Source of the DNA: an uncultured Bacilli bacterium
GTDB taxonomy: Bacteria > Bacillota_I > Bacilli_A > ML615J-28 > CAG-313
Assembly: GCA_947591495.1 (NCBI GenBank)
Contig: CANQDG010000012.1
Coordinates: 1-48,529, forward strand
Direction: 5' to 3'
Length of the DNA: 48,529 nucleotides
Positions within the stretch are counted from its first letter, which is position 1. Every line of letters begins with the position of its first letter. Below, piece after piece: positions 9,050 to 17,897 of the stretch. A model generated the notes under the pieces. The model saw nothing but the letters and a program-made list of their open reading frames with translations, ran no database searches and was not told where the DNA came from. The translations under genes were made by a program, and so were the position numbers.

Positions 9050-10210
9050 TTACCTTTTATATAAATAATATTTTTCACTAATTTTTTGAAATTTATTTGA
9101 ATCTTCATTAACCATTTTTATTTGATCATTTAAACTAATGGTATTATTAATAATTTGTTCATTTCCGGCTTCTAATTCAAACATTGAAGGTCTTCCTTCA
9201 ACATAAGGAGGATTAATCGCAAAATCATTTGGATAAGATGTTCGTAAATGATAAATTATCGTTAAACTAGTTTTAATTGGACGAAACAATTTACGATCAG
9301 TAATATGTAAATAAACTCCACCACAAAGCTGACCGGCATTTTTAGAAAAAGTTGGCGTAAAATATTGTGGTCTAAAATGAACTCCCGGTAACAAGTAACT
9401 ATTAAGCTCTTGGGCAAATTTTTCAGCTTTAAGCCATGGCGCACCAAATAATTCAAAGGGAGTCGTAGTGCCTCTTCCTTCTGAAAGATTTGTTCCTTCT
9501 AATAGGCATGTTGCATTATATGCATAAGCGGTGTTAACCGTTGGAAGATTGGGTGTAGGGACTACCCATGGAAGTTTAGTATCTTCAAAATCCATCCATC
9601 TTTTATAGTTTAGCATTGGAATAACGGTTAATTTGCAATTTATTTGATATTCATTATTAAATAATCTAGCGAGTTCACCAATTGTCATTCCATGGCGTTG
9701 AACAATAGGATAGTATCCGACAAAAGAACGATATTTTTCGGTATTAAGAATTGTTCCTTCAACGCTTGAACAATTAATAGGATTAGGTCGATCAAAAACA
9801 ACAAATTCTTTTTGATACTCTGCACATGCTTGCATACAATATGCCATTGTATAAATAAAAGTATAATATCTTGAACCACAATCTTGAATATCGATGGCCA
9901 TAACATCAATTAAGTCCATTATTTCTTTTGATGGTTTACGTGTTTTTCCATATAGGCTATAAACAGTAATACCTGTTTCTTCATCAACATAAGTATCTAA
10001 GTGTTCACCTGCTTGAATATTAGCTCTAATACCATGTTCAGGTGAAAATAAAGCCACAAGGTTAGTTTTAGCTTTTAATAAATCAATTGAACTATTAAAA
10101 TTAGCATCAATTCCCGTTGGATTAGTAATTAATCCAATTCTTTTATTTTTAAAAACTTCAGCAAACTCATCAATTCTTTCAATTCCTAAAATAACTCTTT
10201 TATTTTTCAT
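9050..10210 (-). CDS. namZ: DUF1343 exo-beta-N-acetylmuramidase, NamZ-like
   Basis: A 386-residue DUF1343 protein (YbbC/NamZ family, GH171). Motifs in order are FSPEHGIR (residues 55-62), MAIDIQDCGSRYYTFIY, VVFDRPNP, and LLEGTNLSEGRGTTTPFE with GAPW. NamZ of Bacillus subtilis removes MurNAc from the non-reducing ends of peptidoglycan fragments. The Bacillus enzyme is secreted, but this one has no signal peptide and should work in the cytoplasm on imported oligosaccharides. It overlaps the DUF624 gene by 11 bp with a GAGG site upstream. Paired with NagZ, encoded in the neighbouring operon, it could fully unzip MurNAc-GlcNAc chains from the end. Confidence 0.92.
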   Translation of the reverse strand: MKNKRVILGIERIDEFAEVFKNKRIGLITNPTGIDANFNSSIDLLKAKTNLVALFSPEHGIRANIQAGEHLDTYVDEETGITVYSLYGKTRKPSKEIMDLIDVMAIDIQDCGSRYYTFIYTMAYCMQACAEYQKEFVVFDRPNPINCSSVEGTILNTEKYRSFVGYYPIVQRHGMTIGELARLFNNEYQINCKLTVIPMLNYKRWMDFEDTKLPWVVPTPNLPTVNTAYAYNATCLLEGTNLSEGRGTTTPFELFGAPWLKAEKFAQELNSYLLPGVHFRPQYFTPTFSKNAGQLCGGVYLHITDRKLFRPIKTSLTIIYHLRTSYPNDFAINPPYVEGRPSMFELEAGNEQIINNTISLNDQIKMVNEDSNKFQKISEKYYLYKR

Positions 10211-10901
10211 TTTTTAAATCCTCTTCTACTTGTTCTGCAATTTTATTCATATCGATTTTGGCAAGTCGATAATATATTGGAGTTGTAACTTTGATTACTA
10301 AATATAGTGGTAGGGTAATACCAAAAATCATCCAAACACTTAAAAACCAACGATTGATAATATTAACAATTAATAATACTAAAACGCCAACAACAAGGAT
10401 TGTTGCAATTAACATAATCATCGTTGTTAAAAAATACCGAAAAGCCACATATAATGATGTTCTAAAAATTTCTCTGCGATTAAATTTAGTAAAAGTTACG
10501 ATTAGTAATGGTATATGAACAATCATAAAAGTAAAAACGATTAAAGATACACTAATGATAATAACAGCTATTTGAACAATAATTTCATTTTTAGCTTCGT
10601 ATAAAAATACCCAAAAAATGTATCCAAAAATGCCCGCTCCAAATAGGATTAGAAAAATGAGACCTAAGACAAACGACTTGAAAAAATATTTTTTAAAATT
10701 ACGAAAGAATGCTTTAAAAACATTCGTTTCTTCTAAATCGTTCTTAATGGTTGCGGTGGCAGCAACAATAGCTGGAAAACAAGTAACAATTGGAAGAGAA
10801 ATGATGATAATTAAAATATTTATAACGAGTAAATGATACAAAAGATCAAAAAAACGATATAATTTTGATGAATATTTTTTATCAATATTATCGAGCTTCA
10901 T
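10200..10901 (-). CDS. DUF624 (YesL-like) integral membrane protein
   Basis: A 233-residue protein with about five hydrophobic segments, beginning MKLDNIDKKYSSKLYRFFDL. It shows the DUF624 pattern (two N-terminal helices with IVTCFPAIVAAT, later VHIPLLIVTFTKF). DUF624 proteins are found next to carbohydrate ABC transporters in Bacillota and are thought to aid transport, but no activity has been assigned. It is the first gene of the MurQ operon, about 85 bp downstream of a good -10 box. A second DUF624 protein lies at 25332-26045, so each ABC-linked gene group in the window carries one. Confidence 0.82.
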   Translation of the reverse strand: MKLDNIDKKYSSKLYRFFDLLYHLLVINILIIIISLPIVTCFPAIVAATATIKNDLEETNVFKAFFRNFKKYFFKSFVLGLIFLILFGAGIFGYIFWVFLYEAKNEIIVQIAVIIISVSLIVFTFMIVHIPLLIVTFTKFNRREIFRTSLYVAFRYFLTTMIMLIATILVVGVLVLLIVNIINRWFLSVWMIFGITLPLYLVIKVTTPIYYRLAKIDMNKIAEQVEEDLKNEK

Positions 10902-10985
10902 ACTTTTTCCTTCCCTTTCGTTAATTTAACAATCAAATTGCATATCTTTTATGTTTATTATCATTTTACTTGATTACTTATATTT

Positions 10986-11014
10986 ATTATACCATATTTT
11001 TGTAATTTAGTCTT
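10986..11014 (-). promoter_or_regulatory. Promoter of the NamZ-MurQ-Etf operon
   Basis: A perfect -10 box TATAAT (10986-10991, read on the minus strand) is followed upstream at 17 bp by AAGACT, a poor -35 (three of six). No cre-like operator is seen between it and the start of the DUF624 gene, unlike the other two operon promoters. Confidence 0.5.
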
Positions 11015-11045
11015 TTATAAAGCAAAGACTTATCTTAGAAATGAC

Positions 11046-11077
11046 AAAAGTGAAATTCAAAGATGAATTTCACTTTT
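11046..11077 (-). terminator. Terminator after the InlB-repeat solute-binding protein
   Basis: A perfect 10-bp stem (11049-11058 with 11065-11074, six-base loop) is flanked by A and T runs on both sides, so it can stop transcription in either direction. It lies just after the stop at 11099 and separates this unit from the promoter of the next operon. Confidence 0.75.
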
Positions 11078-11098
11078 TACTTTAAATTATAAGATTAT

Positions 11099-13372
11099 TT
11101 ATGCAAGCGGATATCCAAGACCGTTCTTCATAGAATCATAATATTTTTGATAAATAGCTTCTAAAGCAGTACGTGGATCTTCACTACTCTTAACAAGTCT
11201 AGAAGCAAATGGCCAGAAACCATCAGTACCAAATTGGCTACCATTACCAACTGTCATTGATAAGATTTCAATGATTTCAAAATATGATTTATCTTGAACT
11301 GACATAATAGCTTCAATATAAATATCTTTATCAAATTTAGTTCTTAATGAACTACGATATGCTGTATCGTTATCAACTGTAGCAACATCAGGGTCAGGGC
11401 CTAAACCTTCATATAAATCATACAATACTGCAAAGATTACTTTATTATTAATACCATTTTTACCATTTTCAGTATTAACAACAGAATAGCAACCAGCAGA
11501 TGTATAAGGAATTCTATATGATGAATTACTCATATCAACACCTTTAATATACTGACCACTAGCTGTAGTAAGTGGTTGACCATCAAAGCCTTCAATTGCT
11601 TCATTTACATCAGTAGTTGTTACAACTTGGATACCATCACCATCTTTTAATGGATAAGGTACAGCACCAATTGTAAATGTACATTGACTTGGATCAAATC
11701 TTCCAGCATCACCTATGAACCATAAGTCACCATGTTGGAATACAGCATGTTGATTCTTAAATACATCATATACATCACTAGTACCAGCACCTTGATTATA
11801 GAAACCTGAATTATATAATTCTCTAACATTAGTAAATGTTTGAGCTAATGTTTGACTTCTTAAATTTAGACGTGGGTCAGAAAGAGCAATACCAGGATTA
11901 CCCATTGATGCATTTAAGCCAATTACGAATTCAGTTAATGATAATGTTAATGCATAATATTTATCAGCATCACTAGTTGATTTTCTATTAAGTTGTGTTT
12001 GTAAAGTAGTACAGAATTGTTTGAAATTACTCCATGTCCATTCGCCTCTTAACCACATTTCAGCTGGGTCATCTAGACCTGCTGCTTCGATTAAATCAGC
12101 GTTATAATACATATAGAAATCTGGACGAGCAGCACCACTAACAAAGCCATAAACTTTATCGCCAACAGCCGTTACTCTGTTGTTAGTTGGATTTTGTTCA
12201 TATGTGCCTTTTTGATATATACCAGAGCCAGGTGCAGTTTCAACATATCCTACTTCAGTAAATAAACCATTTGTAGCAGTTGCATTACTACGATTGATTG
12301 TTGCAAGTTCAGCTAAGCATCCTTCTTTTACTAAATTAGGAATCCAAGCTGATGTAATATTAACTACATAAACATCGTTATTCTTAAATGAACCATTACC
12401 ATAATTAGTTTTAATATAGTCTTCACGGTCAGGTCCCCAAGGTGCATCAGAAGGCCAATCCATATATTTAATTTTAATATTATAAGCATTTTCTACGGCA
12501 TCTTGTTGTTTTTGTCTAATACTCTTATCGCTTAATTTATAGTTTGAATCATATGGATCATAAGATGCTACTGGAAGTACCATAATAACAAAGTCCATAT
12601 TGTTACCATCAAAACCACCTGTTTGTTGATTAGGAGTCCATTTTGATTGATATCCTTGAGAAGCCCAGTTTGCAACTAAAGTAATATCTTCTTCAATCGG
12701 AGTAGTTGTATCAAAAGGTTCACCATCTAAAAGCCATCCTCTAAAAGTAAATCCAGATTTAGTAGGTCTACTAAGATTTGCAGGTTGACCATCAGCTACT
12801 CTTACACTAGTAACACCACCAGGATAAGAACCGCCTTGTAAATCAAGGGTTACTGTATGGAATGAACCTTCTTGTTCTGTCCAATGAGCCTTAATAGTAA
12901 TATCTTGTGTAACTGGTGCATCAAAATCATAAACATTATCAGTATCACCTAAGAACCAGTTTACAAAAGTATAACCTGTTTGTGTAGGGTCTTTAGTAGG
13001 TCGTGTTGCTTTTTCATTATGTTTTACTTGTTGATCTTTAAAGATAGTGCTACTGCCTCGACCTCCGTTTAAATCAAAGTGAACAGTATGTGCTTGTTCT
13101 TCATATTTTCCATATAAAGTTATATTATCATTAACAACATCTGTTGCAAAATTCCATTTTGTTTTTAATGTACTTTCTTTATACCAGCCATTAAATGTTA
13201 AATCAGCTTTTGCATCTGGTGTATATTCACTAACAGTACTACCTTTTTTAACATTAGTTGTATGAACAGTTTCACCATCAATACTAAAAGATACAGTACA
13301 TTTCTTTGAACAACTAGTTAATGTAAATACAGCCATAATTGCTAGTAAAAAGAATATTACTCTTTTCTTCAT
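11099..13372 (-). CDS. Lipoprotein: three InlB-type repeats fused to an ABC sugar-binding domain
   Basis: A 757-residue protein. Residues 1-21 are a lipoprotein signal ending LTSC, with Cys21 as the lipidated residue. Residues 24-238 form three tandem InlB-B (Listeria-Bacteroides) repeats, each with the GYTFxxW or FTFRGW core and a closing ITLxxxW/Y strand. From about 250 to the end lies a family-1 extracellular solute-binding domain (MDFVIMVLPVASYDPYD, then DFYMYYNADLIEAAGLDDP, MWLRGEWTWSNF). It should bind a sugar ligand at the outer face of the membrane. It has no permease beside it; the permease pair at 26080-28498 lacks its own binding protein and is a candidate partner. The repeats may lift the domain away from the membrane or bind wall polymer. 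AAAGGAGG precedes the ATG. Confidence 0.85.
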   Translation of the reverse strand: MKKRVIFFLLAIMAVFTLTSCSKKCTVSFSIDGETVHTTNVKKGSTVSEYTPDAKADLTFNGWYKESTLKTKWNFATDVVNDNITLYGKYEEQAHTVHFDLNGGRGSSTIFKDQQVKHNEKATRPTKDPTQTGYTFVNWFLGDTDNVYDFDAPVTQDITIKAHWTEQEGSFHTVTLDLQGGSYPGGVTSVRVADGQPANLSRPTKSGFTFRGWLLDGEPFDTTTPIEEDITLVANWASQGYQSKWTPNQQTGGFDGNNMDFVIMVLPVASYDPYDSNYKLSDKSIRQKQQDAVENAYNIKIKYMDWPSDAPWGPDREDYIKTNYGNGSFKNNDVYVVNITSAWIPNLVKEGCLAELATINRSNATATNGLFTEVGYVETAPGSGIYQKGTYEQNPTNNRVTAVGDKVYGFVSGAARPDFYMYYNADLIEAAGLDDPAEMWLRGEWTWSNFKQFCTTLQTQLNRKSTSDADKYYALTLSLTEFVIGLNASMGNPGIALSDPRLNLRSQTLAQTFTNVRELYNSGFYNQGAGTSDVYDVFKNQHAVFQHGDLWFIGDAGRFDPSQCTFTIGAVPYPLKDGDGIQVVTTTDVNEAIEGFDGQPLTTASGQYIKGVDMSNSSYRIPYTSAGCYSVVNTENGKNGINNKVIFAVLYDLYEGLGPDPDVATVDNDTAYRSSLRTKFDKDIYIEAIMSVQDKSYFEIIEILSMTVGNGSQFGTDGFWPFASRLVKSSEDPRTALEAIYQKYYDSMKNGLGYPLA

Positions 13373-13398
13373 TTAAAATCCTCCTTTATTATAAATTT

Positions 13399-14358
13399 TT
13401 ATAATTCTTTAGTCATATAAAAATATGACTTAAAGACCTCATAACCCAATCGTCGATAAAAATCTAAAAGGCCTGTCCAATCAATAATAATATCTGAGAC
13501 TTTATTATCAATTAAGGTGTTTGTAGCAAAAGCTACAATGTCAAAACCGATATTTTTTTTACGATATGGGAGTCCTACTCCTAGTGGTCCAATACCACCT
13601 AGAGCAGCAAATCTATTGCGCCATGTTAGGCTATAACTTATTAGTGATGTATCGGTCGTAGGTAAACCAATTTTAGCAAATGCACAAATGGTTTCCTTAT
13701 CTAAACCAATTACATATTCTTTTCCAGTTCCACCATTATCAAAATAATCTATTGTTTCTTTCAACCATCGGCCTGGCCAATTTTCTTTGACAAAATTAAT
13801 CAATTTATCTTTGTCATTTATGTTACATACGCGATAGTTAATATTTTGATTTCTAAGGGGTATTTTGTCCAAACTATCTAATTTGATTGTTCTTATTAAA
13901 TCGTATGTATCATATGGCCTTGTAAAGCCGCGCTTTTCAAACCAAGCTGCGCTACTTTTCAAATCAACTGGTAATCCTGGAAAAAAATTCAAATAATCCT
14001 TCCCAATATACAAATGTTTCTTCCTTAATTTTTTGGTTTCATATTCAACTCTCTCTAATAATTCAGATCCAACTCCCTGTTTCCTATAGCATTCTTTTAC
14101 ATAAAATAAACTTATCCACGCGCTTTCGTCATATAAATCTATATAAAATTTGTCATTCCAAAATTTACAAATGATGAATCCTACTAAATCATCATTTTCT
14201 AAAGCGACATATGATGCGCTCATTGATGCATTGGAAAGATTTCTTTCAAATAGTTCTTTTGATATAGGAAATATTGGGCCATATTCAGCATTCCATGCTT
14301 CATACATTTTATTTTTAGCACAATAATCATTTAAAGTTACATATTTCATGTTTATCAT
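13399..14358 (-). CDS. GNAT-family acetyltransferase with tandem GNAT folds
   Basis: A protein of about 319 residues. The first GNAT domain (roughly residues 1-155) has the acetyl-CoA loop CYRKQGVGSELL and ends with SSAAWFEKRGF. A second, degenerate domain follows, with a WxxRFAALGGIGPLGV segment in the place of the acceptor strand and FYRRLGYEVFKSYF at the end. The start is uncertain. A GTG at 14388 would overlap its own AGAGGTG site and a hairpin, so the ATG at 14358 is chosen, with the ATG at 14349 as another option. It lies between a surface protein and a binding lipoprotein. The substrate is unknown; amino sugars or muropeptide amines are guesses from context. Confidence 0.72.
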   Translation of the reverse strand: MINMKYVTLNDYCAKNKMYEAWNAEYGPIFPISKELFERNLSNASMSASYVALENDDLVGFIICKFWNDKFYIDLYDESAWISLFYVKECYRKQGVGSELLERVEYETKKLRKKHLYIGKDYLNFFPGLPVDLKSSAAWFEKRGFTRPYDTYDLIRTIKLDSLDKIPLRNQNINYRVCNINDKDKLINFVKENWPGRWLKETIDYFDNGGTGKEYVIGLDKETICAFAKIGLPTTDTSLISYSLTWRNRFAALGGIGPLGVGLPYRKKNIGFDIVAFATNTLIDNKVSDIIIDWTGLLDFYRRLGYEVFKSYFYMTKEL

Positions 14359-14362
14359 ATTA

Positions 14363-14397
14363 AGTAAAGAGGTGAAGCTTTTCTCCACCTCTTTACT
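14363..14397 (-). terminator. 12-bp hairpin between surface protein and GNAT genes
   Basis: A perfect 12-bp stem (14363-14374 with 14386-14397, 11-base loop) starts ten bases after the surface-protein stop. It lacks a strong T-run, so it may terminate only partly and may mask the AGAGGTG site of the GNAT gene. It would set lower expression of the genes downstream than of the surface protein. Confidence 0.5.
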
Positions 14398-14407
14398 CTA
14401 ATTCAAA

Positions 14408-17400
14408 TTAATGTCTTTTTTTGAATACTAGAGCTAATACAGATGCAGCACCAGCAAGACTAAATACTAATAATGCACTACTCTTCTTACAACCAGAACC
14501 ACTTGCAGAACCAACTGTATCTTTTACAGTAGCAATGTCAGTAGAAATACCATCAACTTGACCTGCTAATTCATTAAGTTTTGCTTCTAATTCATCTAAT
14601 TGATCTTGTTGATCCATTTGAGTTGAAGCTAGGTCATCAATTGCAAGACTTACACCTGTTAATTGTTGTTCTAATTCTTCCAATTTAGATGTAACATTAT
14701 TTTCTACATACTTGTTAGCAATGATAGTTAATTGATAATCATATTTGGCTTCATTACCTTCAGAATCAAATACTGTGAATTCGATTTTTTGTTTGAAATC
14801 TTGACCAGGATTTAACTTGTTAGTATCGACAGGAGCAGATTCTTCAATCCACCAAATACCTTCAGATGTTAATAAGTTACCTTGAACATTATCATATGCA
14901 TAAACAATACCATCAAGTACATGGAAATCTTGTCCTTGTAAAATTGTAACATCACGTGTTAATACTTTAGGAGCTGTTATATCTCTTACTCTTACATCGA
15001 ATTTAACTGATGCACTCTTAGTATGGCTGTTATTCCAAATTGTTGCAGTAACAGGCCATGTACCTTCTTTAGGATTATCAAAATCAAGTTCGGTATCAAA
15101 TTCTACATTTTGAGTAATATCGCTACCTAAAGTGCTACTTAATCCACTTCCAGGTACATATTGAGCATCATATGCAGTAACTAATGAATATTTATCAATA
15201 GGATCACATACGGCTGTACCACCACTTATAGTTGGAGTATAAGTCAATAAGTTTTTATTATAACTAATAATAGGAGTATAAGAATCAACTACTACATATT
15301 TAACAGTTATACTAGAACTTACAGGTTTCTTTTGTGCATCTAGTCTATTTGTATTTTTAGCAGTATAAGTAACAACCCAGTTTTCGTTAGGAGCTTTTGT
15401 TGAAGCATCTAATACATATTCATTCCATTGTTCTAAAGAAGTCTTAGGATTAATCCATTGAGTTGCCTCACCATTGTCCCAACCAATTGATGTATTAGCA
15501 ACACCAGCGATACCAAATAAAGGTCTTTCAGTGAAAAAGCCATATAAAGTAACACGCAAAGTACCAGGTGAAGCAGCTACTGCAGTGCCATCAGAACGTG
15601 TTACTATAACATTTTTTGTTCTACTCGAATCCTTTGCGTCTACATGCACACGAATATAATCAAAAATCCAACCCCATTTTTCCCATACATCATCATCTGC
15701 TAAGAAACAAGTAGAAGAAGCACTAGTTGAAATAAAATCTGTAGTATTTAAATTATTATAAAATAATTCTTTTATTTGATTATCTGACCATGTTGCTTCA
15801 GGTTTTTGAACAAATAATTTGTTTGGATCTTTATCCTTACCTGCATCATGAGCACCTGAATCTTTATCAATAAGTTCATATACACCAGTTTCATTATTTT
15901 TAGTATAACCAGCAGCTTCCCATTGTTGAACTAACCAAGCATTATAATCATCAACAAAGCCTTGTGCAAGTTCACTTTGACTATTATAATCATTTCTCTT
16001 AACAACAGTTGTAGGAAGACCACCATTTTCTGATACACTAATTTCAAATTCTAAGCCGTCAGCAGATGAAGCATATGACATGATATCATCTTCTGTTTGC
16101 CAATAACTCATAATACTATCGTATTGAATAGGTTTAGAAGCTATAAATGAATTACCTTGCATTACTTCTACAACGTTTTGTCCTTTTAACATTTGATAAG
16201 AAGCATCATCAATAACTTGATCTCTAAATGTTAAGTCAGCAGCAGCAAAGTTATAAGTTCTCATTTCACCCATACCAATTTCAACTGGTTGACCATCTTC
16301 ATCTGTTGCATCTTGACCATCACGAGTTTGTTTAGTTAACATTGTTCTACCAAATTTATAACCATTTATACAAGTTTCATTAATGAAATAATCAGTAACA
16401 CCTTTTTCAAGATAACCTTGACCATAAGTAAAGCCACCTGCAGGAACTCTAATAACTGCTAAGCAAGTACGTTTTGCGGCATTTGCTTTTGTTGTTGCAG
16501 CTGCTTCATCAAGATGTTCACCATTTTCGCTCGTTAATGTTTTCTTATATGCAGCGATTTGATCAGCATTTAATTTATATTCAGCTGATGATGCACTTGT
16601 AAATGCGATACATACAAATCCACCATCTTTTGCTGCTTCGCAGTAATCCCATTTCTCAGGATCCCAGCCTTCTGATAGATATGGAACTGTATTAACATTT
16701 TCAGGTTTTTCTTCAAACCATTCCCATACAAATTTAGAATAAAGTAAATTATCTTCAGCTGTAGGTTCACCAGCTTCATCTTTAACTTTATCGCAAACTA
16801 TACCATCTTCAATTTTAGTAACAACACCATTAACATAGCAGTATTCAGGAGCAAATTTAATAGAATTTTCGTTTGCTGGAGCATCTTTTGAATAAAGATC
16901 GTCAGTACCAACACCACGGATAAGACGTCCTTCTCCATCAAATACTAACATACGAAGATATGCACCTGCTTCACTACTATGACCAGCATTAGAATATACA
17001 TCATATAAATTGAATTCAAGGTCTTCACCAGATACGTTTACTCTTACTTGAGAAAGTGATGGTCCTGGAGCATTACCATTTTTACCACTGTCATACATAG
17101 TAGCACGATCTCTTTTTGCGATTATAACTTCACCAGAATCATTTTTCTTCCATAATAAAACGCTTTTACCAGCAGCCATAAGTGGTGAGCCATCAGAATT
17201 TGTTTCTTGGGTATGACCAGGAAGATATACAGCAAAATATTCGCCTGTAGCTTCGCCAGTTTTTGAATCAAATCTAGCGACTCTTAATCTTGTTTCATTC
17301 CAAGGATACATTCTGCCTGCTGACCATTTTGGATCAGGTTCTGCAGCATTGTCGTAATAATTAGGGAAAGTAGTATAGATACTATCCATTATATATACAG

Positions 17401-17533
17401 GGACTTCATCGCCTGCTAATGTTGGGTCAGATGTAATTTTACCAGCAGCAACTGCAGGTTTTTTTACAGCTGAAACGCCAACTAATGCAATTGTGAGTAA
17501 TAACATACTCAAAAATGCAAAAAACTTTTTCAT
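14408..17533 (-). CDS. Large surface protein with Ig-like domains, coiled-coil stalk and CKKS membrane tail
   Basis: A 1041-residue secreted protein of unknown function. Residues 1-30 are a signal peptide ending near AVAAG. A large unrecognised region with many aromatic residues follows to about 780. It is followed by two Ig-like modules, the second (about 860-955) of DUF5011 type with DITAPKVLTRDVTILQGQDF. Residues about 965-1008 form a heptad coiled coil (ELEQQL, QDQLDELEAKLNELAGQV). The tail is GSGCKKS at 1012-1018, a hydrophobic stretch and a basic end. The same tail type ends the two NAGPA proteins at 20.5-25.3 kb. It has a good AGGAGG site and a strong promoter with cre-like sites, so it is probably abundant and carbon-regulated. 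A role in binding or processing glycans at the cell surface is inferred. Confidence 0.75.
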   Translation of the reverse strand: MKKFFAFLSMLLLTIALVGVSAVKKPAVAAGKITSDPTLAGDEVPVYIMDSIYTTFPNYYDNAAEPDPKWSAGRMYPWNETRLRVARFDSKTGEATGEYFAVYLPGHTQETNSDGSPLMAAGKSVLLWKKNDSGEVIIAKRDRATMYDSGKNGNAPGPSLSQVRVNVSGEDLEFNLYDVYSNAGHSSEAGAYLRMLVFDGEGRLIRGVGTDDLYSKDAPANENSIKFAPEYCYVNGVVTKIEDGIVCDKVKDEAGEPTAEDNLLYSKFVWEWFEEKPENVNTVPYLSEGWDPEKWDYCEAAKDGGFVCIAFTSASSAEYKLNADQIAAYKKTLTSENGEHLDEAAATTKANAAKRTCLAVIRVPAGGFTYGQGYLEKGVTDYFINETCINGYKFGRTMLTKQTRDGQDATDEDGQPVEIGMGEMRTYNFAAADLTFRDQVIDDASYQMLKGQNVVEVMQGNSFIASKPIQYDSIMSYWQTEDDIMSYASSADGLEFEISVSENGGLPTTVVKRNDYNSQSELAQGFVDDYNAWLVQQWEAAGYTKNNETGVYELIDKDSGAHDAGKDKDPNKLFVQKPEATWSDNQIKELFYNNLNTTDFISTSASSTCFLADDDVWEKWGWIFDYIRVHVDAKDSSRTKNVIVTRSDGTAVAASPGTLRVTLYGFFTERPLFGIAGVANTSIGWDNGEATQWINPKTSLEQWNEYVLDASTKAPNENWVVTYTAKNTNRLDAQKKPVSSSITVKYVVVDSYTPIISYNKNLLTYTPTISGGTAVCDPIDKYSLVTAYDAQYVPGSGLSSTLGSDITQNVEFDTELDFDNPKEGTWPVTATIWNNSHTKSASVKFDVRVRDITAPKVLTRDVTILQGQDFHVLDGIVYAYDNVQGNLLTSEGIWWIEESAPVDTNKLNPGQDFKQKIEFTVFDSEGNEAKYDYQLTIIANKYVENNVTSKLEELEQQLTGVSLAIDDLASTQMDQQDQLDELEAKLNELAGQVDGISTDIATVKDTVGSASGSGCKKSSALLVFSLAGAASVLALVFKKRH

Positions 17534-17561
17534 AAAACATTTTCCTCCTATTTATATATTT

Positions 17562-17575
17562 TGAAAGCGTTTGCG
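17562..17575 (-). promoter_or_regulatory. cre-like LacI-family operator at the transcription start
   Basis: TGAAAGCGTTTGCG (plus strand) matches the cre consensus TGWNANCGNTNWCA at 12 of 14 positions. It lies just downstream of the -10 box, over the expected start of transcription, where a bound repressor would block the polymerase. Confidence 0.6.
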
Positions 17576-17580
17576 ATTAT

Positions 17581-17609
17581 ATTATAACATATAAATAAAC
17601 CAATTGCAA
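17581..17609 (-). promoter_or_regulatory. Promoter of the surface-protein unit
   Basis: On the minus strand, TTGCAA (17604-17609) is 17 bp from a perfect TATAAT (17581-17586). It sits between two cre-like sites and about 50 bp upstream of the start codon of the 1041-residue surface protein. Confidence 0.7.
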
Positions 17610-17628
17610 GAGAAAAAGCATAATTTTT

Positions 17629-17642
17629 TAAAAACGCTTACA
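17629..17642 (-). promoter_or_regulatory. Second cre-like operator, upstream of the -35 box
   Basis: TAAAAACGCTTACA (plus strand) matches the cre consensus at 13 of 14 positions. Its centre is 67 bp from that of the site at 17562-17575, with the whole promoter between them. This placing allows looping between the two sites or upstream activation. Confidence 0.6.
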
Positions 17643-17791
17643 CAAATTTAAAAATGTTAGATTTTTTTATAATATTATTCGTTTGTGCAATTAAAAAATA
17701 TTAGCAAATTCTTCCACTTTCTTCAATAGAATATATTTTTTAAATGTATTATATATGCAAAAAAGATGCAATGGCATTTAAAATTATATGG

Positions 17792-17803
17792 GACAAATTT
17801 GTC
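17792..17803 (+). promoter_or_regulatory. Palindrome GACAAATTTGTC before the XRE gene
   Basis: A perfect 12-bp palindrome of GACA/TGTC half-sites overlaps a possible -35 box (TTGTCT at 17799-17804, with TAAAAT at 17823-17828). It resembles a dimeric regulator site and may be bound by the XRE protein encoded downstream. Confidence 0.4.
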
Positions 17804-17864
17804 TGTTTTTCAAGAAATAAAGTAAAATTATGTCTCTTTTTTAAAAAAATATGACAAAATAGGT

Positions 17865-17870
17865 TATAAT
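17865..17870 (+). promoter_or_regulatory. -10 box of the XRE gene
   Basis: TATAAT stands 27 bases before the ATG of the XRE gene. The -35 position holds only an A/T run, so the promoter may be weak or need help. A second candidate (TTGTCT, 18 bp, TAAAAT) lies further upstream at 17799-17828. Confidence 0.45.
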
Positions 17871-17881
17871 TATAGAAAAAA

Positions 17882-17895
17882 TGTCAAAGGTGACA
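17882..17895 (+). promoter_or_regulatory. Inverted repeat TGTCA-N4-TGACA over the XRE ribosome site
   Basis: TGTCAAAGGTGACA contains the AAAGG ribosome binding site in its centre and ends two bases before the ATG. It shares the TGTC/GACA half-sites of the palindrome at 17792. It could be an autoregulatory operator or a small hairpin that hides the ribosome site. Confidence 0.4.
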
Positions 17896-17897
17896 CT

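Larger units (their letters stand above)
17534..17897. other. Divergent intergenic control region
   Basis: This is the only stretch over 300 bases without a gene. It holds the leftward promoter and two cre-like operators of the surface-protein unit (17562-17642), then an AT-rich middle with no recognised element (about 17645-17790), then the rightward XRE promoter region with GACA/TGTC palindromes (17792-17895). Confidence 0.7.
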
